Shown here: piece after piece, positions 22,542-27,736 of the stretch
Layout of the letters: the number at the start of each line of letters is the position of its first letter
How positions within the stretch are numbered: the first letter of the stretch is position 1
DNA from: DATGFK01 sp040007395
GTDB lineage: Bacteria; Chloroflexota; Anaerolineae; Aggregatilineales; UBA2796
Assembly (NCBI GenBank): GCA_040007395.1
Contig: JBDTVG010000172.1
Coordinates: forward strand, 1-27,736
Direction of reading: 5' to 3'
DNA length: 27,736 nt
The notes under the pieces: model-generated
What the model was told of the DNA's origin: nothing
Database searches by the model: none
What the model saw: the letters and a program-made list of their open reading frames with translations, nothing else
Program-made: the position numbers and the translations under genes

Positions 22542-23309
22542 TTAATTTTCGCGACGCCAAATGGTAGGGTTACGATTACCTTGCACTGCTCGGTATATTT
22601 CAGGTAAGACTGTTCCTTCCCCTATTTTCAATGGAAGCTGAGGTAATGAAAAATCCAACCAGCCCAGCTTTCCACTTTTGGCCCATAGTTCCAACTGGTA
22701 GCTTTTCTCATCAACAAAACCGGCTGGCTGAACCGTAGCGGGGCGAAAATCAGGATCGAGCATTGACCATTTGGCTTGCTCAGCGAAACGGCGGGCAAGA
22801 ACTTCTTTTGGACTTTCGCTAAAATAAGTCAGAAAGAATACCGTGTATGTAGGTACAAAGCGTTCAGATACAATTCGACAAACTGGCAAAGCATGAAGTA
22901 CCGCATAAGATTCCAAATCATCAGGAAAAAATTGCGATGTCATATAGGGAACTTCTCCAGACGAATTTCCAAAGTATTTAATCTCGGTAGGAGATTGTCC
23001 ATTGAAATTTAGGAACGCTTGTATTCCTAAAAAATGTGTGCATCGCTTATTAATAAAGCGTTTAGCATAAGAAGTCGCACACAGTGTATTTTGTAAACCT
23101 ATTCCACCCCATCCATTTATATGATAAGTATCGGCAGGCTCACTATACTGGACTTGACAAATGGGGCAATATGCATAGAGATAACGAGGTAAAATCATCC
23201 AATATGATTGTAACTTAGTAAAATTTTTATTTTGTACAATTTTCTCATAGACTTCAGGTTCGCATAGCAATTGAAGTAGATGTATATGTGATGGGTAAGG
23301 ATATAGCAT
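22542..23309 (-). CDS. Uncharacterised protein with Cys pairs, in the Rhs island
   Basis: 255 residues, no signal peptide or membrane helix. Possible zinc ligands are Cys48 and Cys51 (YCPIC), Cys77, Cys90 and His92 (RCTHFLG), followed by AFLNFNG and a C-terminal half rich in aromatic residues (GKLGWLDFSLPQLP). I do not recognise the family. GGAG lies 12 bases before the ATG. Its TAA adjoins the start of Rhs core fragment C, and Rhs fragment D lies upstream, so by position it may be the immunity or accessory gene of a cassette whose toxin has been lost. It is clearly more AT-rich than the flanking genes, which fits horizontal gain. Confidence 0.6.
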   Translation of the reverse strand: MLYPYPSHIHLLQLLCEPEVYEKIVQNKNFTKLQSYWMILPRYLYAYCPICQVQYSEPADTYHINGWGGIGLQNTLCATSYAKRFINKRCTHFLGIQAFLNFNGQSPTEIKYFGNSSGEVPYMTSQFFPDDLESYAVLHALPVCRIVSERFVPTYTVFFLTYFSESPKEVLARRFAEQAKWSMLDPDFRPATVQPAGFVDEKSYQLELWAKSGKLGWLDFSLPQLPLKIGEGTVLPEIYRAVQGNRNPTIWRREN

Positions 23310-23530
23310 TTAAATGCTCAACTCCAGCTTGATTTTTCAGTTGCACGTTAATTGAATAACTTTACGCTTACTTATATTATTACTTTATCAAAATTCAAAG
23401 GTTAAATATATGAAGCACCTAATTATAGTAATATATGCTCGGTATCCTTGATTTGCTCTTGACAGCTCATACACACACCTCAGTATTAAGACTTAGGGGT
23501 TAAAGTAAAGTATCTACTGATCTTGTGATT

Positions 23531-23664
23531 ACTATACGTCTGATGTAAATTCGATTCTGCGATCTGCACAGCAACTTGATCGACGTTCGAGATACATCGA
23601 TTTTGGCAATTCATCGCTTGTCTGCCCATGCGGCTAAAAGGCAATTCTACATCAGACGTATAGT
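23531..23664. mobile_element. MITE-like element, 17-bp perfect terminal inverted repeats
   Basis: ACTATACGTCTGATGTA at 23531-23547 is repeated as its exact complement at 23648-23664. With one indel the pairing continues a few bases inward (AATT). The 134-bp unit has no coding capacity. No clear target duplication is visible, so it could also be an insertion-sequence remnant. Confidence 0.6.
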
Positions 23665-23670
23665 ATAATA

Positions 23671-23768
23671 GGGAGTCCGCCCACGAATTAAAGTGAGACA
23701 TTTGAAGTTGGAATCCACGCTCGGAATCCTATTTCAGATGTCTCGTCCCAGAAGTTGGACGGACTCCC
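23671..23768. mobile_element. Second MITE-like hairpin element
   Basis: GGGAGTCCGCCC (23671-23682) pairs with GGACGGACTCCC (23757-23768) at 11 of 12 positions. Inner segments GAGACATTTGAA and TTTCAGATGTCTC also pair, so the 98 bp fold into one long hairpin. The ends resemble those of IS630-type elements; TA-rich bases flank both sides. Confidence 0.6.
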
Positions 23769-23819
23769 TGTATAGGGCAAAATACGATAGATGCCCTATG
23801 GTATAGGGCATCACTTATC

Positions 23820-24046
23820 CTATTTTAGTCTAGCAATCATTTCTGTTACTTGACGTTCCCATACTTCAAGCGCAGCAGGAGATAACAAGCGCTCATACGG
23901 TTGACTTGGTTGCCGCCCGTATAGCTGTACGGGTTGCGCGACATGGCACTCTCTGCCGCGACCCATTCGAGGGTCGCGGCTCAGGAAGGTGCCAGTCGCC
24001 GGGTTGAGGTGGTGGGCGTTCAGGTACACCAAGCCATTTTGATACG
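23820..24046 (-). pseudogene. Orphan Rhs core fragment D, frameshifted
   Basis: The minus strand encodes NGLVYLNAHHLNPATGTFLSRDP, after which the Rhs frame is shifted by one base; the pieces SAMSRNPYSYTGGNQVNR follow in another frame. The frame of the first part ends with RLLSPAALEVWERQVTEMIARLK, probably the tail of another small protein now joined to the remnant. The 5' side stops next to the Rrf2 promoter, which marks the right border of the Rhs island. Confidence 0.75.
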
Positions 24047-24074
24047 TTTGCCCCACCCATCTACAATAAACCAC

Positions 24075-24112
24075 TTGACAAAATGAATAACTCTATATAC
24101 TCTACATGTAGT
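24075..24112 (+). promoter_or_regulatory. Promoter and operator candidate of the rrf2-type gene
   Basis: TTGACA lies at 24075-24080; the -10 is TATACT (24096-24101, spacer 15) or TACTCT (24098-24103, spacer 17). ACTCTA (24090-24095) and TGTAGT (24107-24112) form a 23-bp inverted-repeat-like motif with 11 central bases, and CTACATGTAG (24102-24111) is a perfect palindrome. A motif of the same layout precedes the lactonase-like gene. Confidence 0.5.
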
Positions 24113-24129
24113 TCGTAAAGTTGGAGCCG

Positions 24130-24558
24130 ATGAGTTACTCACTCGCCTTTTCTCAATCCCTGTTTCTCGTACTGTATGTCGCCAGCAAAGTGGAACACGG
24201 GACATACGAGTTCACCCCAACGCTGAAGATTTCACAGGATCTCAATATCCCGCCGTCTACGGCTGGAATGCTGCTACGTCGCTTGATCCGCGTTGGCCTT
24301 ATCGAGAGTCGGGAAGGGGCGAATGGCGGTGTCCGACTGAAATTACCGCCTGAGCAAATTTCCGTCTTGGATATTTTTACGGCTATCGAACAGGAGCGTC
24401 CCCTGTTCCAGACGAATGTTCAGCTAAACGTGTCTGGGGAAAAGGTGACGAAAGTTCAGCAGACGATCCTTGCCACGTTAGGCGATGCCGAGCAGGCTAT
24501 GAAGCACAGTTTACGCACCGTGACGATTCGGGATTTGATGAAGACCGTCGCTCAATAG
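24130..24558 (+). CDS. Rrf2-family transcriptional regulator without cysteines
   Basis: 142 residues from the ATG at 24130; a TTG at 24121 would add three. GGAG is only 4 bases before the ATG, so the start is not fully settled. The Rrf2 winged helix is clear: LPTLKISQDLNIPPSTAGMLL-like recognition region, RRLIRVGLIESREGANGGVRL with the typical GxxGGxxL wing, then a dimerisation helix. IscR, NsrR and RsrR sense through three cysteines holding an Fe-S cluster; this protein has none, so it must sense by another route, as do other Cys-free Rrf2 proteins. It probably controls itself and the lactonase-like gene 243 bp downstream. Confidence 0.85.
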   Translation: MSYSLAFSQSLFLVLYVASKVEHGTYEFTPTLKISQDLNIPPSTAGMLLRRLIRVGLIESREGANGGVRLKLPPEQISVLDIFTAIEQERPLFQTNVQLNVSGEKVTKVQQTILATLGDAEQAMKHSLRTVTIRDLMKTVAQ

Positions 24559-24594
24559 TTTTTTTGGCTCAAGTAAAGAACAAATGCAAGATAA

Positions 24595-24696
24595 TTGACC
24601 CCTATCCCCAGCCCTTTCCCCGCAGGCGAGGAAAGGGAGCTACACTGTTTGGAAAGTCCCTCCTCGCGTGCGGGGAGGGATTTAGGGTGGGGTCAA
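24595..24696. repeat. Palindromic GC-rich intergenic element, second copy
   Basis: The arms 24595-24623 (TTGACCCCTATCCCCAGCCC...) and 24670-24696 (reverse of TTGACCCCACCCTAAATCCC...) pair imperfectly around inner hairpins. It is related to 17637-17733. It lies between the Rrf2 and lactonase-like genes, without coding capacity, and may weaken cotranscription. Confidence 0.7.
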
Positions 24697-24737
24697 CTGC
24701 ACTTGTAGCGAATATGAACCAGTTTTTTTTGTCTAGA

Positions 24738-24760
24738 ACTCTACATACAACATATAGAGT
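24738..24760 (+). promoter_or_regulatory. Operator candidate upstream of the lactonase-like gene
   Basis: ACTCTA (24738-24743) and TAGAGT (24755-24760) form a perfect 6-11-6 inverted repeat of 23 bp. It shares ACTCTACAT and the TATAGAGTATAT element (in reverse) with the Rrf2 promoter, supporting a common regulator. Confidence 0.5.
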
Positions 24761-24801
24761 ATATCCAGTTAAAGATCGTCATCTACTAGAAAGGAAATCC
24801 T

Positions 24802-25518
24802 ATGTCCACCGCCAGCACTCATCCACAGCGTCTCTATCTCATGCGCGTCGGCACCATCCCGGAGCGCAATTTGCCGTTTGTGTGCTACCTGATACAAATG
24901 GCTGACGGAAAAAACATCCTGATCGACAGCGGATTGCCCACAGATGTCCATCCGCCAGCGGGAATGCCAACCCCCACGCTGGAAAAAAATGTGGTCGAAC
25001 AACTGGCAATGCTTGGCTTAACCCCTGACAATATTGACGTACTGATTTGTACCCATTTTGACGGCGATCATACGGGCTATCACGAAGCGTTCCCGCGTGC
25101 AGAGTTGATTGTCCAGCGCCGTCACTATACCATTGCCCAAAACCATCCACGTTTTATGCGTTCCCGGTCACATTGGGATCAACCAGTGGAGCGCTATCGA
25201 TTTGTCGATGGCGATACTACGCTGTTTCCCGGCGTGGAGCTGATCGAAACCAGCGGTCATGCGCCCGGACATCAATCGGTACTGGTACGGTTGCCAGAAA
25301 CCGGAGCCGTGCTGCTTGCCATTGATGCGGTACCTGCACAAAGCGCTTTCACGGTGGATCGTCAGCCAGCACCAAGCGACGACAACAAAGACGAATTGAT
25401 CGCCAGCACCCAAAAGCTGCTCGATCTAGTGGAGCGTGAGCAAGTGACGCTGGTCGTCTTTGGTCACGATGGGACGCAGTGGCAAACGATTAAGAAGCTG
25501 CCCGATTACTATGCTTAG
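24802..25518 (+). CDS. Metallo-beta-lactamase-fold hydrolase, N-acyl-homoserine-lactonase-like
   Basis: 238 residues, no signal peptide. The fold is complete: strand NILIDSGLP, metal motif THFDGDHTGYH (HxDxDH), later His in SGHAPGHQS, Asp in LAIDAVP, and the terminal His in VVFGHDGTQW. The size and the N-terminal start LYLMRVGTIPERNLPFVCYLI fit the AHL-lactonase-like branch, which opens lactone rings and can quench acyl-homoserine-lactone signals, but related hydrolases act on other lactones or esters. The motif has Asp where AiiA has the second His; this variant also occurs in the superfamily. AGGA lies 6 bases before the ATG. The Rrf2 gene and shared promoter motif upstream suggest induction by a small molecule. 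Confidence 0.82.
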   Translation: MSTASTHPQRLYLMRVGTIPERNLPFVCYLIQMADGKNILIDSGLPTDVHPPAGMPTPTLEKNVVEQLAMLGLTPDNIDVLICTHFDGDHTGYHEAFPRAELIVQRRHYTIAQNHPRFMRSRSHWDQPVERYRFVDGDTTLFPGVELIETSGHAPGHQSVLVRLPETGAVLLAIDAVPAQSAFTVDRQPAPSDDNKDELIASTQKLLDLVEREQVTLVVFGHDGTQWQTIKKLPDYYA

Positions 25519-25537
25519 GCAGGGTAAAGAAATGAAC

Positions 25538-25561
25538 TACTCCGTAGCTTGCTGCGGAGTA
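25538..25561 (+). terminator. Hairpin after the lactonase-like gene
   Basis: TACTCCGTAGC pairs with GCTGCGGAGTA around a TT loop (10 of 11 pairs), 19 bases after the stop. No T-run follows, so it is a likely 3'-end structure rather than a textbook intrinsic terminator. Confidence 0.4.
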
Positions 25562-25690
25562 TCAACTTCAAATCCACTGTCACGTGGCAAGCCGCGAGGA
25601 ATTAGACCTGTATTGGATTAAATGTAACTTGAGGGATACAAGCCCGCACGTCTACTTACTACTGCCGAGGCGATGTAATGCTTACTCGAC

Positions 25691-25870
25691 TTGCTCTATG
25701 CGGGTCGGTCCGTGCAACAGAAAACATGGGAGAAGCGAGAACGCGACGCAGAGATTTATCGTCGGTATGAAGCTGGAGAAGATTCGCTGGTTCTGGGGCG
25801 TGCCTTTGGCCTCGGAGATCGGCGGATATGCACTATTATCGAGCATGAACGCAAGCGTGGAGGTCATTGA
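25691..25870 (+). CDS. Small helix-turn-helix protein, possibly a gene fragment
   Basis: A 59-residue frame from TTG at 25691 to TGA at 25868-25870. Its second half, AEIYRRYEAGEDSLVLGRAF, then GLGDRRICTIIEHERKRGG, reads as a helix-turn-helix like those in sigma-factor region 4 or Mor-type activators. The N-terminal half is charged (KTWEKRERD). There is no clear Shine-Dalgarno sequence and the frame is closed just upstream by TAA, so the start may be wrong or the gene may be the tail of a longer, broken one. An overlapping frame starting at 25584 is more likely noise in its later part. It lies between the lactonase-like gene and the convergent HTTM gene. Confidence 0.4.
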   Translation: MLYAGRSVQQKTWEKRERDAEIYRRYEAGEDSLVLGRAFGLGDRRICTIIEHERKRGGH

Positions 25871-25905
25871 AAAATCTTCAAAACTGACTGACTATGTATC
25901 ATATG

Positions 25906-27489
25906 CTAAGTATCGCACTGATGTGACCACAACAAATCGTCCTGAATGTCATTCTCTGGTTCACCCGGATGATGAACCCGGCGGTATAGAAAATGGATTT
26001 GGAATGTTTTTAACCGGTTACCAGTCGGGAGATTATCGTAATAGTGCCGACAGTAGTACCGTGCCCAAGCGCGTAGAAGCACATCATTGCGATCATTATT
26101 CATGTTCTCCTCAAATTTCTTCCAGCGGCTAGAAGGCCCCCACGATGCGTCGGGAATTGCACTGGTCGCTGGCTTACCAGTCCGCAAGTCGAGAGTAGTG
26201 CCATCTTCAAACTCGGCAGGGATAGTGACCCAACCATCTATTTGGAATGGAAGGGGCGCAAACAGATCCCAATATTGCCACAGCCCACTGTACCATATCA
26301 CCGCCTGTGACAGCGCTGGCACGGGTGGTACCACTTGCTTCGTGTAATCTTCCACTGTTTGCAGATTCCAGTAGATGACCAACCCGATTAGTAGGATCAT
26401 CAGCAGCGCCATACCATAGCGCAGCACAGACGCAACTTTTGGATTGGAGAAAGTAGGGGCGGCTGGCGGCAAAATGGCGGCAATCATAGTTGCCCTCTGG
26501 GTAAAGCGCTGCCTAATACCCCGCGCTTGCATAAATCGTCCTATAGGATCGACCAGAGACTGCACCCATTGCGGCTCAAAAAAAACGATATATCCCGTGA
26601 GCATCACTAAAGAAAAGTCTGTTATGGGCATCGCCATTGTCAACGCGATTCCGATATGTAGAGACGCGCCTGTTACCAGTCCAACGCGGCGTAAGATGGG
26701 TTGGGCAATTGGCGCAAAGACAAGGATAGTGAACGAAAGCTCAATCAGCATCACTCCATACGTTAATCCCTGAAGAAAAACATAGGGGCTATGGGTTCCC
26801 AGCCAGCGGCCCAATGGCAATAGGCTGGAGTTCAACTGCAATACTGAATAAAGCGCTTCACCTTCTTGCCAATACTGACCGTTCAGTTTCAGTAAGCCAG
26901 TCACCAAATAGATCAGGACAATCTGAATCTGCAAGATACGCCAAGGAAATACCCATGCGGTCGTGGAACTTGATAAGTTCGGTCTTGCAGCGTGGGTTGC
27001 CGCAGTTTTGGGTAGACGAGATAACCATGTATCCAGTGCATAGTGCTGGTCCAAGGTCAAAAACATAGCCCAAAAACTAAAAACGCGCAGCACCGTATCG
27101 GCCCCTGTCAACAGGTACACGTTCCGTTCATGGACAGACAAAATAATGATAAAATTGGCAATCGTCATCAAACGGGTACGATAACCCAGCAGCAGACTAA
27201 TCGCCACTAACATCCACAGCAAAAAAAACGCCTGTGCCATCCACGTTGTCGAAAGCGCATCCATTAACGAGAAACGCTCGGTACGTCCCACGCTATCCCA
27301 GATCACAGCACGCGGCAGAATGCCTGCGTCCGTGTAAAACAAGGCTGCTAGCGGCAGATGGTAAAGCGCCTCTTTGACCAGAAGTATGGAAAATACGATA
27401 CGAAACAGGCTTAATGGTCGGCTATCAGCTTCCCCGAACCAATATTCGCGGCGAATAAAGTTGTACTCAGGCTGAAACAAACGCGCCAA
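25906..27489 (-). CDS. HTTM-domain membrane protein (gamma-carboxylase-like family)
   Basis: 527 residues from a TTG at 27489, with GGA about 8 bases upstream. The first 310 residues match the HTTM layout: a short cytoplasmic lead (ADSRPLSLFRIVFSILLVKE), YTDAGILPR, then several helices with SVHERNVYLLTGADTVLR (the conserved polar HTTM loop), and further membrane helices up to about 375. The C-terminal 150 residues are soluble, with WQYWDLFAPLPFQIDGW and RAWARYYCRHYY. HTTM proteins share a fold with vitamin-K-dependent gamma-carboxylase; in bacteria most have no known reaction. It lies 26 bp after the Gly/Asn-rich protein gene on the same strand and may be cotranscribed with it. It converges on the lactonase-like gene. 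Confidence 0.8.
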   Translation of the reverse strand: MARLFQPEYNFIRREYWFGEADSRPLSLFRIVFSILLVKEALYHLPLAALFYTDAGILPRAVIWDSVGRTERFSLMDALSTTWMAQAFFLLWMLVAISLLLGYRTRLMTIANFIIILSVHERNVYLLTGADTVLRVFSFWAMFLTLDQHYALDTWLSRLPKTAATHAARPNLSSSTTAWVFPWRILQIQIVLIYLVTGLLKLNGQYWQEGEALYSVLQLNSSLLPLGRWLGTHSPYVFLQGLTYGVMLIELSFTILVFAPIAQPILRRVGLVTGASLHIGIALTMAMPITDFSLVMLTGYIVFFEPQWVQSLVDPIGRFMQARGIRQRFTQRATMIAAILPPAAPTFSNPKVASVLRYGMALLMILLIGLVIYWNLQTVEDYTKQVVPPVPALSQAVIWYSGLWQYWDLFAPLPFQIDGWVTIPAEFEDGTTLDLRTGKPATSAIPDASWGPSSRWKKFEENMNNDRNDVLLRAWARYYCRHYYDNLPTGNRLKTFQIHFLYRRVHHPGEPENDIQDDLLWSHQCDT

Positions 27490-27515
27490 AGCGTGTTCCG
27501 TTCGCAGGCATTTCT

Positions 27516-27736
27516 TTACCCGTTCTTATTGCCGTTCTTATTGCCATTGCTGTTGCCATTGCTATTGCCGTTCCCGTTTCCATTGCTGTTTCCATTACTA
27601 CTGCCGTTGCTCGAACCAGTACTTGACCCTGTACCCTGACCAGTACTGTTTCCATTGCTATTGCCATTGCTGGTACCCGTGCCATTGCTGTTTCCATTAC
27701 TACTGCCGTTGCTCGAACCAGTACTTGACCCTGTAC
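27516..27736 (-). CDS. C-terminal Gly/Asn/Ser/Thr-repeat tail of a protein, 5' part outside
   Basis: The minus strand enters from the right edge and reads about 73 codons to TAA at 27516-27518. The product is made almost only of Gly, Asn, Ser and Thr (blocks such as TGSSTGSSNGSSNGNSNG), ending NGNKNGNKNG. Such tails are flexible linkers or stalks, usually outside the cell; the protein's function cannot be told from this part. Exact DNA repeats underlie it (27580-27634 equals 27682-27736). The alternative frame giving Met/Ala/Thr-rich protein is a shadow. The HTTM gene follows after 26 bp. Confidence 0.7.
   Translation of the reverse strand, partial: TGSSTGSSNGSSNGNSNGTGTSNGNSNGNSTGQGTGSSTGSSNGSSNGNSNGNGNGNSNGNSNGNKNGNKNG
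27580..27736. repeat. 55-bp exact direct repeat within a low-complexity coding region
   Basis: The 55 bases at 27580-27634 recur without change at 27682-27736, a period of 102 bases (34 codons). The second copy touches the window edge and may continue. The period is a multiple of three, so repeat number can change without shifting the frame. Confidence 0.85.

Larger units (their letters stand above)
23310..23819. other. AT-rich region with two MITE-like inverted repeats
   Basis: No credible gene is seen. The region between the cysteine-pair protein and Rhs fragment D is AT-rich and holds two inverted-repeat elements next to each other (23531-23664 and 23671-23768). The palindromic TGCCCTATGGTATAGGGCA lies at about 23792-23810. 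Confidence 0.55.

Noticed and set aside
25584..26132. 182-codon plus-strand frame after the lactonase-like gene
   Set aside because: Its composition is irregular, its second half is antisense to the HTTM gene, and a better helix-turn-helix frame lies inside it at 25691-25870.
27467..27697. Minus-strand Met/Ala/Thr-rich frame at the right end
   Set aside because: It is a shifted reading of the Gly/Asn/Ser repeat; the other frame gives a consistent repetitive protein tail with its own stop.

Overview
The window comes from a bacterial chromosome of moderate to high GC content. The gene set fits a filamentous or gliding Chloroflexota (Herpetosiphon/Chloroflexales-like): a one-piece SHMT–aminomethyltransferase protein, a Mut7-C nuclease with an N-terminal ubiquitin-like domain, a dispersed set of Rhs tails, a GT39 membrane glycosyltransferase and an HTTM protein. 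This taxonomic reading is inference; no rRNA or marker gene is present.

Layout. (1) 1-1002, minus strand: an IS4-family transposase running off the left edge. (2) 1096-9021, minus strand: a polysaccharide locus. In transcription order it encodes a 1157-residue protein joining two extracytoplasmic von Willebrand A (vWA) domains to a membrane GT2 synthase, a GT39-type glycosyltransferase 3 bp later, a GH18 chitinase-like protein whose catalytic Glu is Arg, and a GH8 endoglucanase. The synthase-plus-GH8 pairing recalls cellulose-type export operons. The vWA-GT2 fusion and the apparently dead GH18 make this the most unusual functional system here. (3) 9445-11617, plus strand: a TetR regulator and a TetA-like MFS exporter, each promoter carrying a related inverted repeat. 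(4) 11841-16455, minus strand: a 1056-residue SHMT–GcvT fusion, then an alpha/beta hydrolase abutting a MarR regulator whose promoter overlaps two adjacent operators. (5) 16637-18550, plus strand: an SDR nucleotide-sugar dehydratase/epimerase and the Mut7-C nuclease.

(6) 18551-24046, minus strand: an island of four Rhs core fragments without a full-length Rhs gene. Two fragments lead into different C-terminal toxins followed by candidate immunity genes. One toxin stops at a TGA right after its probable catalytic Cys, while its frame stays open for 31 more codons, suggesting a recent nonsense mutation. The other toxin is hydrophobic and is followed at 6 bp by a multi-pass membrane protein, as expected of a pore-former and its immunity protein. 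MITE-like inverted repeats lie nearby.

(7) 24075-27736: a cysteine-free Rrf2 regulator and a lactonase-like metallo-beta-lactamase-fold hydrolase with similar promoter motifs, a small helix-turn-helix ORF, a minus-strand HTTM membrane protein, and the Gly/Asn/Ser-rich tail of a protein entering from the right edge. GC-rich palindromic intergenic repeats occur at 17637-17733 and 24595-24696, with a 15-bp fragment at 1074-1088.
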